DNA from: Adineta steineri
Lineage: Eukaryota > Rotifera > Eurotatoria > Adinetida > Adinetidae
Assembly: GCA_905250115.1 (NCBI GenBank)
Contig: CAJNOI010000035.1
Span: forward strand, 563,885-627,884
Direction: 5' to 3'
Length of the DNA stretch: 64,000 nt
Shown: one piece after another, positions 1 to 13,476 of the stretch
Layout: each line of letters opens with the position of its first letter
How positions within the stretch are numbered: the stretch's first letter is position 1
Made by a program: the position numbers and the translations under genes
Notes under the pieces: generated by a model
What the model was told of the DNA's origin: nothing
Database searches by the model: none
Seen by the model: only the letters and a program-made list of their open reading frames with translations

Positions 1-193
1 CCTAGTACACTAATGAACGATACATCGGCATCTGGTTACGTAAGTAGATTTTCTTATGAATGAACATTGAGTTTATTCTTGATATTGATTAAATCTTTTT
101 TAGGCAATGCGATTGGCATTGGAATCTCGTTTAATGTCTTTCGGTGGTCTAAGACAAGCACTTCTTACTTCAAAATCATTACCAAATTCATAA
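1..193 (+). CDS. 3' end of an unidentified protein gene (partial)
   Basis: Two exons of a gene that begins outside the window. Bases 1-39 read PSTLMNDTSASGY and are followed by a clear donor (GTAAGT at 40). A 64-bp intron ends in TTTTTTAG at 103. The last exon, 104-193, continues in the same phase (AMRLALESRLMSFGGL, then RQALLTSKSLPNS) to a TAA stop. The join is supported by consensus splice sites and an open frame. I do not recognise the family from these 42 residues. Confidence 0.55.
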
Positions 194-1542
194 TTGTCAT
201 TCTGTTGTATTAGTTGTATTTTTATTATTCTATTTAGATAAAAAGAAATTTTTAATAATGCTTTATTTTTCCAATTGTTCAAAGGATAAAACTTATCGCG
301 TTTCTTAATATTGGTAGAGCTTCGTTGTCAACGATTAGTAACTGAATAATTAATATCATCTATTTCAATTTATTGCTTACGGTTATAAATAATAAATTTA
401 AAATAGTCAATAGCGATACTTGCATGAGAGAAATAGATAATGGATCATACAAATGAAGATTGTATTGTGATAATAGATGAAAAGCTTGTTATTCCTTATG
501 GTATATCATGTTTATACGCTTTCATAATAAGTAGAAAAAAAATGTATCAATTTCTATAAACAAAAACATTTATTCTGTAGTATGTATGATGATTTTAGTA
601 ATATCTGTTATATTATATAAGCGTGTCTAACATCTAGTTTTTTTTTGATAACGATGGTGAATCATTAACCTTTTGGCTATTAATTTCAGTTTTCAAATAC
701 AATTTTGCGTATCATCACTGTATCACATAAAACAAGAGAGATGATAGACTGCCGGATAATCTTTTCCAAACACAAATACCACAAAATACTATTTTGATTC
801 TAGTAAGAAAACAACTTGTTGTCAAGAAAGATTTTAACGATTGATATGTATCTTCAAAGGAACTATTCGTGATATTGCATAATTTATTCATATGAAGTAT
901 CAAAATTTCATACTACAAATTGCTCTATCTGTATTTGAGGATAAACATACAGATATCGTACATATTTTTATACAAGAATTAATCTCACTTTTCACTGGCA
1001 ACATATTTAATTTAATACGAAACTAAATAATTGTGTAATGTAATATCTCTTACTTCTATAAATCAACTCATATAACATTGATATATTTGTTATTGTTTAA
1101 GAAATCTTATGCATGTTTTAAATATATGTTAATAATATCTAGAATGCTGATATTATAATTTAATTTAATATTAATAAAATATTATTTATGATGAATTGAT
1201 TTCAGTAAAATGAATTATTCATATAGTTCAATTCGTTTATCATTGTTCTACTGTTGATTACTGACCTCTATTGATATGTTTACAAGCAACTTGATTTTCT
1301 TTTCTTCTTTTTCTCTTCCTAGTCGATTTTTAGTAGCGTATCAAATAAAGCTTTGAAAAGAAAATTGACATGGCGTAATTGTTTAAATCTTTCACTTTTG
1401 TTTTTCTTTGGACAAAAATTTTACAAACTATATCAATAAAACTATCTTTTCAGATAACTTCTATTGACAAATATGGATAAATTCGTCAATGACAATCATT
1501 TTGTACTAATTTATAGATAAATTTATCATTCTCGTTTCAAAA
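194..1542. other. Intergenic, upstream of INTS1
   Basis: AT-rich sequence between the stop of the first gene and the INTS1 start. I see no conserved coding segment. A TTTTCAG at 1448-1454 could be the acceptor of a 5'-leader intron or a trans-splice site for INTS1, but nothing else fixes the promoter. Confidence 0.5.
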
Positions 1543-4500
1543 ATGACTAGTCGTGACGGTATAAATCGAACACGTTTACGACCAACAAATCCAATTGGTG
1601 ATCAAGTATTAACACCGCTAGGACGTGGGCCAACAACAAATTCCTCAATATCAACATCAACACCTCTCAATTCAATTTCATCAACACCAGTACCAACAAC
1701 TGTTGTACAAAACTCTGGTAATGTTCGTTTACGACGAAATCTGAATAATCCAATTAATAATAATAACAATAACAATCTTGAAACTGATTCGAATTCTATT
1801 GTTGATGTTGGCATATTTGATACACCAACAGCAATCATAGCATTTGATGCTGAACAATTTCGTACAGAAATAAAAGCCAATGGACGTGATGAAAAACGTT
1901 TAGAACAATTAATACTTACTGCAATAAATTATTTTTTAACAACATCAAAACGTTCATCACAACAAATAGCTGATTATACCGTATTATCAATTCTTGCATG
2001 GTCTGTAGCATTACATTCGGAAATCTTTCGATTAACATCTGTATTAAAAGCAATGTGTAATCTACTTAAAGGATCAACATTAACAAAAACAATGAAAACA
2101 TTTCCAACAGTAAATAATGGAAATAATTTAAATGTAACAGCAACACCTTATGCACTTGTTTGTCAAATACTATGGCATGCGTTTAAAGTAAGAAATAAGA
2201 AATTCGAATTAAAAAAACCTATTGTATTATTTCAGGATCAAACAAATTGGCCAGATGAATTCATTGAAGCATATGTTGATGATGCATTAGGTGAACAAAA
2301 TTGGATAAAAAATCCTGATTGTCAATTATTTGTCTCAAATATTCAAACAGCTTTTAATACACGTCCATGTACATGGAAATTAGATCGATTAAAAATCTTT
2401 CCATCAATTCCTCTTTCTTCCACAACACCCGCAACTACACCTGCACAAATCTTATCAACACTAAATGATGAAACAAGTAATGATAGTAATAATAACAATG
2501 AATCATTATCATTAACAACAACTGAATCCGAACCATCAATACATACGATGGATGATACAATAACGAATAATAATAATAATAATAATACAGATAATCAATT
2601 AATTATTCCACGTTATGAAGGACGTAGTCAAGCTATTCAAAATTTTCTTCAAACATTATTAACAACAAATGCAAAAATAAAAGCAACAAGTGGAAATTCA
2701 GCTATTTTAAATCCTTCAAATCCATCAACAGCAACATCAACAACTACAAGTCAACCACATGAAACAGATAAATTACTTTATTTACTTGAATATTTATGTG
2801 GTTTATCAGATATACGTTTATATATATTATCAAGACTTGATATATGGTTGCAAAATCCGAAATTAAGTCGTACAGCAGAAAAATTAATGATAACATTATG
2901 TGAAAATTTAACTAAACCAACAACATTAAATAATAATACATTAACAAATGGACATAGTAATCATAATGATTTATCATATATAGATGAACGTGCTATTGAA
3001 CAATTAGTTAATTTACGTTTTAAAGTACGTGCATCAGGTGTAACAAGTAAAATGTATATATTATGTATACGTGAAATGTTAAAAAATGATGCTAATCTTG
3101 TTGATATTATTGTTCGATTTATAATACATAATGAATTACAACAAGTTTCATCACCATCAACAATAATAATTACAAGTAAAAATCCAAATAATTTACCATT
3201 ACTTCATGCATGTTGTCAATCTCAACCTGAACATACATGTCAATCATTAGCTTATACAATACAAAATATTCTTCTTCTAACTAATGTAACAACAACATCG
3301 AAAGATTATGATAATTTATTAAAATTAATACGACCATTTCTACGTGATCTTATGCGTTATACAAAAAATGATTTTGATTCAACTAAATTTTGTATGTATT
3401 TAATTGATATGCAATATTCAAATAATTTACAACAACAATTTTGGACTATGGTTCAACAACAAGTAAGAAGAATTATTTTAATAGAACATTTAAAAATCGG
3501 TCAAGTTGAGTGAGCTCCAACTTTTTCGACAAATTGTAACTGTGTATTTTTTTTCTTGAACATCACCAAGGGGTAAACAACAGAGATCTCATCCATGAAG
3601 TCTCGCGGAGTCTTATGAAATCCATTGAAATCTCTTGCAGTCTTTAGAAGTCTATCGAAATCTTTTGAAGTCTTTCGAAAAACTGAAGCCTCTGTAGTTG
3701 AAGTCTTGAAGTCCGCTGTTTTCCTCTAGAACATCACCAATCGACTCAGCACAGACCAGAGTATCTATTAGAGTAGTCAAAAGCAGATGATTTCGCGAAA
3801 ACTTACACGTCCGCAAGGGGTAAACAACAGAGACTTCATGCCTGAAGTCTCACGAAATCTTCTGTAATTTCTATAGATGCATTTATTTCACAGGGAGACG
3901 AGGGAGAAACAGCAGAGACTTCATGCATGAAGTCTTTTGAAGTCTTGTAAGTCTCTTGAAGTCTTTTAAAATATGCAAAGTCCGGTGAAGTCTCTAAAAG
4001 TCTTCTGAAATCTTTGAAATCTTTCTAAAAAATGAAGTCTCGCTTGCTGAAGCCTCTTGAAGTCTTTCGAAATCTTTAAAATCTTGAAGTCCGCTGTTAC
4101 CCCCTTACACGTCCGTAAACTCCAGATTTGGAGCACACTTAACTTGATCTTAAAAATTCTCTTCTTTTTTTTCCAATAGGATCCATCGAATAATGAGATA
4201 ACATCTCATCGTTTATTAAAACGTTTATTAGAATGTGATATGTCAACTCGTGAACGTTTTCTTTATGCAATATGTGATCTTATTCCAATGATAATTCTTG
4301 CATCAGCTCAAACATATAATTCAATAAATTCAAATGTAACAACACCACGTTCATCATTATCAACAATGAATAATGATCAATGGTTATTATTTATTCAACG
4401 GATATCATTTATACAATGTAGTTCATGTTTATTTTTTCTTTATACATTACCACGTTTATTTGATTCAACATCAACAATAAATCCAATAAATTATGTTACA

Positions 4501-7500
4501 TGTTTATATAGTATATTATTTACAAATCAAGTTAATTCATATTTACGTATTGAAAATTGGCCACCCGAAGAACCTATAGGTTTACGTAATGAATTATTTC
4601 GTTTATCATCGGAAATACCATTACTTGGTGAAACATTATATTTACTTATACAAATTGGTTTAACACCACAATTTCGTATAAATCCATCGATAATTATCGA
4701 TTTAATCGATCTTATTGTTCGACGTACATTAAATGTTGAACAAAAATTTTCTAATGATCACATATCAATATATCTTCATTTACCTGAAAATCAATGTGAA
4801 ATATTTTTGAAGAAATTTTTTGATTTAACACGTTATCATATACCAATTCAAACACAATTCCCGTCAACATATCAAATACCAAAAAATTTATCAATAACAG
4901 ATATTTTTTGGAAAACATGTTTAATATGTTTATTATTAGCATCACATGATCCACATATATTTGGTCGTTATATATGGTTATCAATACCACAAATACGTTT
5001 ATTTATGGAAATGTTATTAACAGGTGATTATACATATCCACCAAAATCAATGATTGAAACAAAAGATTTCTTAGAGAAATTTTATCAACAAGAACGTTTA
5101 CAATTACGTGAAGAAAAAGATTTAATATTAGAACTTGAAAAATATTTAGCATCACCTAAAATTATTGATGAAACAAATAGTCAATTATTAGGAAAAATTA
5201 CTGTATTAGATTTAAAACAAATAAAACGACCATCAAGTCATGAAAAAAATGAAAAAAATATTTATAATCTTATACAAGGTTTTAATAATTTATATAAATT
5301 ATCTTCAATGTTATGTCGTTGTCGTTCACCTGATTTTATTCTGAATATATTAAATCGAAAAGAACAACAAGGTAAAAATATACTCGATAGTCAAACATCA
5401 TGGTTAACAAGTTTAATTGATTCAAATATTGATTGTTTAAATGTTTTTCCAATAATTTGTTTATGTGATTATTTTCAACATATGATTATGATTTATAAGA
5501 ATAAAAATCTGAAAAATAATGTTCCATCGAAAAAAACTTTACATGCACTTGAAACGATTCTAATGAGATTTAAATCGATTATTAAAACAGTTAAACAACA
5601 AATTGAAGCAAATACACAGGTAAAAACGTCTATTTCATCCTTTTAGATCCATGGGTATATTTTCATTCTACGTAGATCGAAATTTGATTGAGAGCAGTGA
5701 TTTATCTAGAAGGAGGGCTGGGATGGCGGCACCCTCCCGGGGAACGATTTTACCTTCCCGAAAATTGCAATTTTCGTGCTTATACTATGCTATTCCCTGT
5801 AGAAATTAGGTTTTCGCCCTCTCGGAAATCGTTATCGGAAGGAAAAATCTGGCTAAAACACTGATTGAGGGCTATCGTAAAATCAACTATTGGAACATCA
5901 CTAGGAGTCATTCCAACACAAAAAATCAAGATATTTTAGGGATCCGAATAGACCACTATTCGCCGTTTGAGACATATAACAAGATCGAAACGTTTGCTTT
6001 TTGACTGTAACAAATCCCGTCATGTCCAAAACTCACTAGACTTACTACTTGGGAACCGCATTAAGGTTAAAATGTATGGACCGAAGCCTCTCCTATCTCA
6101 CACTTTCCTTTCTCAATTTATTCCAAAATTAAAATATTTTAAAAAATCGTACTATATTTAGTACGGTGACCCGAAAGAGGGCATATCGATAGATCAAATA
6201 AAATCTATAAGATATTACGTTTCATAGAAAACTAAAGTCAACTTGATTGAATATTTGAATTATGTTTTTATCATTATCTACAGGCTTGAATGACTTACAG
6301 TGGAAAATAATTTAGTGTAAAAGTTGTAGTCCTGGAATGCTGAATTTATATTTAGACAAGAATTAAATAAAGCTAGCTATTTTCACAATAAAAAATTCAA
6401 TGAAAATTTTTATTCTTTTAGAAATTCTCTCTGGATTCTCCTGAAATCGAAGATATGACATGTATTCTTAATTATTTTCTCAACTGTCTTAATTCAAATA
6501 TATCAACAATGCGTTCAAATGCTTGGCTTTGTTTATATATAATATTAAATGATAATAATCAAATGCCTATTATTGAAAATCTTCTATTAAAATCTGATCA
6601 ATTAACTGATACAAATATTGAATTAATATTAACAATAATATCAAAATTTAAATCATTACATAAAACACAATTATTAATTAAACAAATATTATCTGAAACA
6701 TGTCATTTTGAAACAAATATTTATTATTTACATTATTCAATTATATTTATTATTGATAATTGTCAAATTGATTCCGATAATGATATTATGTTATTATCAA
6801 ACTTAGCACGAGCATTAAATCATCGACATTCAATACTTTATTTACTTATACAATATGATAGACAAGAAAAAAATTTTAAATTAATTGAAAAATTCTTCTA
6901 TTTTATGACAAATATGTTAATAAAACAACTTCAAAATTCATTAAAATATCCAATTGAAATACAATCCAATGATATTTCTGATGAACAAGAATTATTAAAT
7001 ACTCAAACATATTTAATATTACCAAATTTAAATCAAGAACAATTAGATATAATAAAACAATTGGAAATTCATATGAAAATTACTAATAGTTTTCTTTGGT
7101 CAATTAATATGAATAAACATTATTTACAAATTGATTCAGTACTTATTGAATTATTATTAATTTTTTTAGCATATTTCGATTTTAATAATCCAAATATAAA
7201 ACATTTAAATGATCTAGCTAATTTACTCCAACAATTTTTTCTTAATACTAATTCTACACCTTGCTTTACAACAATCAAACAATTTAATCAACCAATACCT
7301 ATCAAACAAACTCAAGAAGAGGTAAAAAATATTTATTATCAATAGAATTCAAATACTTACTCTTCCATACAGTTGGATTCGCTCGAAATTCAGTATAAAG
7401 TTCATAGTATATATAACTGATGAGGGATGTACCGAGACCGAACGTCTCGATCTACGTCTATCTCGGTCAGTCTTAGTCTCTACTTATTTCGGTCAGTCTT

Positions 7501-10500
7501 AGTCTCTACTTATTTCGGCCAGTCTTAGTCTCTACTTATTTCGGTCAGTCTTNNNNNNNNNNCTACTTATTTCGGCCAGTCTTAGTCTCTACTTATTTCG
7601 GTCAGTCTTGATCTCCGTCAGTCTCGATCTCCGCCTGTCTCTGTCAGTCTTGATCTCTGTCTGTGTCGGTCGCGGTTAGTCTTAGTCTCTGCCTATTTCG
7701 GTCAGTCTTGATCTCCGCCTATCTCTGTCAGTCTTGATCTCTGTCTGTGTCCGTCGTGGTTAGGTCTTAGTCTCTACCTATTTCGGTCAGTCTTGATCTC
7801 AGTCTGTCTCGGTCTCCGCCTGTCTTTGTTTCCGCCGATCTCGAACAGTCTCAATACATCGCTAGATGATCTACGGTTTTAAGAAAATGATAAATATTTA
7901 TTAGAACGAACAATGTTGTATATTTTAGAGCTCTTCAACTGATGAAAATGCCGAACATTTCAAACAATTTGCTATAGAAGATAATGATCAACCGGAAAAT
8001 AGTCGTAAACGTCGTTTATCACATTCAACGTCGACTGAAAAAGTGTTTCTAACATCATCAACAAAATCAGTTTATCGTATTGTTCCAATTAATAATGAGA
8101 ATGAATACTCATTGTTTTTGTCAGATGATTTACAATATTTTATATTTAAATCAAATAATTTTGCATTAGTTAAACAATGTATTAATCAAGCATCATTTTT
8201 AACATGTTTAAAAATGTTTAAATTATCTGTTATATCTCATGAAAATATAAATTATTTGTGTCAACATGTAAATCAATTAATTGATGGATCATCAAAACAA
8301 ATTCATACATATATTAAACAATCATCATTTATACTTCCTCTTATAAATAGATGGATTATTGAACAATTACCAGAAGCGATTAAACTTGGAGAAAAATTAA
8401 AAAAACTGTTAGATAAAAAGAGAAAATCTCATAGGTAAATAGATTTATTTTTCTTCATCAAAATTAGAATATGATAATAGTAGAGTGATTATTATTTCAA
8501 CGAACTACCTTTAGAAGTTTGTGAAGAGAATTTTCTAGAAGGTAGGATGAGATCTATATATAGCTATGTAAATTACAAAATCGATCGATACTGGCGCTTG
8601 TAACAAAACAATAATTTCAAATACCAAAGTTAAATAACAAAGCAGTACCTGCGGAGAAGTTACAAGAAATGATTGACTTGAAAACATTCGGTCAATCTTC
8701 GAACGGCATGTTGAAAAGTGAGAGAACTATCATATTCCGTTGAATTTGAGAGATTTCTACATGAAGAATAGAATAAAATTGAGTTGGTCGTTTCAAATAA
8801 CTTCTTAAACGTGATGTTTAGCTTTGATTGACACGGATGAAGAGAGGATCAACTATTAGTTCTGATACCTTGTGCCATGCCTTATCTGCATATATATATA
8901 TTTGATTTTCCTATTCATTATTTCTCTACTGTAACTGTATAATCCATGCTATAAGAATATTTTTTATTTTCAGTACATCACAAGATTCCGACCAAAAATC
9001 TTTAATTCCAACAACATCACGTGTTTTATCATCAATATCTGATCAAATACATTCATTTGATCTTCGAATAAATACATTATATAATAAAAATTCTCCAAAG
9101 GAAATTTCACTTGATGATAAAATGGATACATCGAATACGAATATTCTTATACCATGGAATAATTTAAATGAATGTGAAGAATTATTAAAATGTTTAGTTA
9201 ATAAAAATTTTGATTCATTAAAACGTCATCAATTACTTGTACAATTACAATGGTTAACAAATACTTCCGATGAATATCGTTCTCAATTATTTCAAACACT
9301 ATTAAAATGTTGTCAATCAACTTATAAAGATGAATTTATTCAAAATCTTAATCAACAATTTAATAGTTCATTTGTTTTATTGAATATATTTTTGAAAAAT
9401 AAATTTTCAAATGATGATTTTATGAAATTAATTAATGTATTAGATACATATGATACTGATAATAAAAGTATATTTCAAATGAAAATTAAAGATTTCAAAC
9501 ATATTATTGAACAATTTCAAAATAATAAAATTTTGTTAACCGATGATGAAAATCAAAAATCTTTAACGATTAATAATATGTTAAATATTTTTAATAGTTA
9601 TTCATCTATAAGTGATTATAGAATTGAAAAAGATTTTTATAAATATTTAAAATCAAATAATCAAAATGAAGATGAATGTAAACGTTTATTAATGAATGTA
9701 CTTGTTCAAGTTGAATATAAATTATCAGAACCAACAATTGGTATGATTTTAGATCAACTGGAAAAAATGGATTATAAATCTTCAAGGTAAAATTTATTCA
9801 AAACTAATGAGAAAAAAACTAAATTTAAATCGAGTAGTTAAAGATTTTTATACAAGGGGGGAAATGGCAGATGGGAATCCCTTGGAGTTCTTTTTAAAGT
9901 CCGTCGGAGTCTTGGATTTAAGAGTCGCAGAGTTCATGGAGTCTAGGATTCTTACAATCTGCCGTTTCCCTTTGCTTTTATAGATCTTCTTCACGAATAG
10001 AATATAATTAATAGGGAGTTACTGAGCCTAATATTTCATTATTAAACAAAATGCGATGATATAAATATAGAGAATGAACTACTACATACGTATCAGTGCC
10101 AGTTAGTGATCAGCGGAGTCATACTTTTTCATTCTGAAACCCGACTCCAATAGAGTCAGAATCAGATTTCGGACTCCTATGCAGCTCGCTAGTCTCAGTT
10201 CCCAGCTGCGTTTTATACAGCGAGTAGACTAGGTGGGTGCCGCCCACTCTAAAATTTGGTCTGCTCATCCGAAAAAAACAGTAGTTGTGTATTTTGAGAT
10301 AGTCCAATTGGGCTCTAGGTAAATGCCGCCCACCCTAATTTTCGATTTGCCCTTCCGAAAAACGAAACCTAGATAAAACACTGGTCTCGAGTTCCGAACC
10401 GATACTCGTATATATCTAAATTACACCAATAAATCATATTGTTTTGTTGTACTCTTTATTAGATCATCAAGTACTTCAATTTATGCAAATCATCTTCTGT

Positions 10501-13476
10501 TCTCTCAACGAACAGACTCATCGATATCTCAACGTTTGCTATTAAAACGATTTCTTCATTCTTGTGATTGGCCAATAATTCTTAATTGTATATCGGATCT
10601 ATTAACTTTATCACCATCAGATTCTACTCCATTTACATTTATAAATAATTCAACATTAACTCATCAACGTCTAATATCAACACGTTCATTAAAACAATCA
10701 TGTTCATCATTATTAAACAATCGTGATAGTACTTTAATACTTGATATGTTGGAAGCATTCATAAAATTATCACCATTATGGTCTGGTAGAGAATTTAAAA
10801 TGCTTGATCGTTGTCATGATGAATTATTATTTGATTTAAATGAACAACATATATATACATTAATACTTTATATACTTGATGAAGGTGAACGTCGATTAAA
10901 TTCAAATGAAAATCATTATGAACAATATCAAAAACGTTATGAAACAATCTTATATAATTTAATAAAAAATCCTGAAAAGAAATTATTATTTCATAATTGT
11001 TTACAAAAATTTCTCATTGATTCCGAAACAATTCATTGGTTTAAAAATATTCTAACATCATTTTATTTTATTCTCTATATAAATCAATCAGATTTATTTA
11101 ATGAAAATTTTTATTTAATTTTACCAAATTTATTTTCACAAATTAAACAACAATATAAACAATTAAATTTTATTAATACAAATTATGATTATATTATTCA
11201 TGATTTATTAATACGTTTAAATAGTTATGATTTAATACCAACAGAAAATTTTTATGAAATTAATCTTTTATTAAAATATTATGTATCAAAATATCCATTT
11301 TTATTTTTAAAACATTTAAATAAAATTAAACTTGATTTACAATCACGTTTATCAACATTAACATATGAAGAATTTCATACAAGAATATCGAAACAACGAA
11401 CATTTTTTCTTTCATTATTTGATTTAATATCACGTTTAAAACCATATATTTATGATTATATATATGAAAATGATTTTCAATTCATTCTTGATATATATAT
11501 ACGTTTGATAATAACACATTCATCAACATTAAATACATGTACGAAACAAAATATTTTATCATCGAATTATATAAAAGATTTAATTTATTTAATTGATGGT
11601 GTATTAGATTTTATCTATGATTATTTATATTCAACAATTAATAATCAACAACATTATGGATTATTTAAAACATATAATAATAAATTATTTGAAAAAATTC
11701 AAGAAAAAATACAGATTAATAAAGAATTATATCAATATTTAATGGCAAATAAACAGAATAAAATTGTCTATCATCTTACACAATTAAAAATACTATATGA
11801 AGCTATTAGAATTGATGATATAACAGGTAAAAATTATATAATAGATATCGAAATATAAATTATCTTACTCATACTGTAAATAAGCGATGGATATAAGTCT
11901 TTAGAGATGATACAGACAGAATTGAAAATAATAAGCTTTATTTATATTGTACCCAGTCAAACTCTTATAAAGAAAACATACCAGTTACTAAAATGAATAA
12001 GAAAATTAAACAAAGATTAAGATTACATCTAAATATCAACAATTTTTCAATATCTTTAACGTATTCATAAGTCGTGAAAGGTTTCATCTGCAGCAAGTAA
12101 AACACTTCAATACAACGCTTCCATTGTAAATATTTCCTCATTAACGATAAAAAGATCAACTCGTTTGATCAAAGTATAGTAGAGATATTCTATTTTTTTT
12201 CTAAGATAAAGAAGCTTCCGAAGCATTTTCTCTTATAAAATTCATCGAGAGGTCTCATCGTCTAATTAAAGCATTATCAATAAAAGAAAAGCATTTACAT
12301 TTTATCACTTCATACTACTAACTAATATCATATATTTGTAACTAGTCTATTATGTTTTGTTAGGGAATAATCCTTATAACCCGTACGGTCCTAAAGGGAC
12401 AATTTGGTTCAAATAACATGGACAATCTGAAATAAAAACCAAGAAATAGTAGCCGAGGTATACGATTTAAAAATCCACAAAAGAGATTTCATTTCTGTCC
12501 AAAGTTGAACATATGGATTTCGACCTACTCAATGTTTAACCTCTTCGTCTGTAAATCATTGGGCTTAAAGTCTGTTAGTATAGAATTCACCGGATTCACT
12601 GTTTTCAAATTAGTGGTTTGAATCTTTTCGATCTATGAAGGCAGCGAATCGGTTTCGCCCCTTCCTGTCACTTCGATCTGTGTACATTCAATTCCGATTG
12701 CTCTAACGCAACTAATCTATTCAGATTTTATAATTCAAAACTTTTAAAGAATATATCTTCTATTATTATTTTTTCATTTAGATTCTACAAGTACACCATT
12801 AAATGATGTAATTCCATTTGATGTTCGACTTTGTTTAGTCAATCGCGCTTCTTTCGATAATTCTTTAAAGCAAACATCAGATACATCATTACGAAATAAA
12901 TTCATTGATATCCAACATTATCGTCTAAAATTATCTCTTTCAATTGATGAATATACTTCATCAGTTATAATTGACGATGTATTATCGACATTAAATGAAC
13001 TAATATCTCATATAGATTATTATCTTACACTAGATCATATTGAATTAATAATGGATTCATTAACAAACTATCTTTTAAATGGTAATAAACAATTAAGTGA
13101 ACGAACATATGAATTTATATTAAAATATATGGAAAAATATCCACAACATTCATTCGTATTCTATTCAACATATATTAAATGTCTTTTATCAACAAATGCA
13201 ATTGTATTTCAAATGGCAACTGAACATTTTTCCTATTTTATTATTTATTTTCAATCAAAAGTAAATGAATTGTTTTCTATACTATTCAAACAAGGTCTTA
13301 TTAATAAAATTGATGTTACAACATCAATAACACAAGCTATACGTTTACTTAATCTTCATCGTTATGATCCAATAACATATACGAATTTAACATCAACAAT
13401 GCCATCAATAACAATGACATCAGCGATAACAACAACGACAACAACAATACCACCAACAACAACTGTCAATGATTGA
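1543..13476 (+). CDS. INTS1: Integrator complex subunit 1
   Basis: Largest scaffold subunit of the nuclear Integrator complex, which cleaves snRNA 3' ends and terminates paused RNA polymerase II. Seven coding exons join in frame: 1543-3504, 4180-5619, 6422-7321, 7929-8434, 8974-9786, 10463-11826 and 12782-13476, giving about 2559 residues (vertebrate INTS1 is about 2190). Recognition rests on the conserved N-terminal block near residues 235-275 (WPDEFIEAYVDDALGEQNW, then NIQTAFNTR) and on segments such as NWPPEEPIGLRNELFRLSSE and EIPLLGETL in exon 2. The rest is helical repeat sequence with Asn/Thr/Ser-rich low-complexity inserts (poly-Asn near residues 70-80 and 345-352), which explain the extra length. 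Six introns of about 540-1000 bp, far longer than in neighbouring genes, carry repeats. The tail ends in a Thr-rich run. Exon ends come from GT/AG sites and phase and could be off by a few codons. Confidence 0.85.
3557..3740. repeat. Inverted-repeat element in INTS1 intron 1, copy A
   Basis: Left arm near 3568 (AAGGGGTAAACAACAGAG) and right arm near 3709-3726 (GAAGTCCGCTGTTTTCC) are imperfect reverse complements. The interior is built of short degenerate GAAGTCT/AAATCTT repeats. The element is bracketed by a direct repeat GAACATCACCA (about 3558-3568 and 3729-3739), which looks like a target-site duplication. No coding capacity is seen. A non-autonomous transposon or foldback minisatellite fits. 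Confidence 0.6.
3803..4117. repeat. Inverted-repeat element in INTS1 intron 1, copy B
   Basis: Left arm from about 3815 (AAGGGGTAAACAACAGAGAC) and right arm about 4085-4106 (TGAAGTCCGCTGTTACCCCC) are reverse-complementary with small gaps. The interior carries many GAAGTCTTTTGAAGTCTT-type repeats and an internal extra left-arm-like sequence near 3900 (GAGGGAGAAACAGCAGAG). A direct repeat TTACACGTCCG lies at both edges (about 3803-3813 and 4105-4115). It belongs to the same family as the copy just upstream. Confidence 0.6.
5700..5880. repeat. GC-richer dispersed repeat in INTS1 intron 2
   Basis: A patch with higher GC than its surroundings, containing ATGGCGGCACCCTCCCGG and CCTTCCCGAAAA motifs. 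The reverse complement of related motifs (GTGCCGCCCACTCT and CCCTTCCGAAAAA) occurs twice in intron 5 near 10230-10375. It is probably a fragment of a dispersed non-coding repeat. No open frame is seen. Confidence 0.4.
7430..7862. repeat. 26-bp minisatellite with sequence gap in INTS1 intron 3
   Basis: Tandem array of a 26-bp unit of the form AGTCTCTACTTATTTCGGTC plus AGTCTT, near-perfect from about 7470 to 7610. It decays into shorter GTCTCGGTCTCCGCC-type units downstream to about 7860. Ten N at 7553-7562 lie inside the near-identical units, so the true copy number is probably collapsed or unresolved. It lies wholly within an intron. Confidence 0.85.
9846..9983. repeat. Inverted-repeat element in INTS1 intron 5
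   Basis: About 120 bp with terminal inverted repeats: left AAGGGGGGAAATGGCAGAT at 9854-9872, right ATCTGCCGTTTCCCTTTGC at 9957-9975. The interior has GGAGTCTT/GAGTC repeats like those of the two intron 1 elements. A short TTTTATA-like sequence flanks both sides (about 9846-9852 and 9977-9983), compatible with a target duplication. Confidence 0.6.
10105..10392. repeat. Duplicated GC-richer repeat in INTS1 intron 5
   Basis: Two related blocks of about 90 bp, each with a GTGCCGCCCACTCT/ATGCCGCCCACCCT motif followed by a pyrimidine-rich stretch ending CCGAAAAA (about 10230-10276 and 10320-10364). An AAACACTGG end resembles the end of the intron 2 patch. No coding content is evident. Confidence 0.4.

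Noticed and set aside
5967..6161. 64-codon frame within INTS1 intron 2
   Set aside because: It lies in a repeat-containing intron, has no recognisable domain and is flanked by exons that join cleanly without it.
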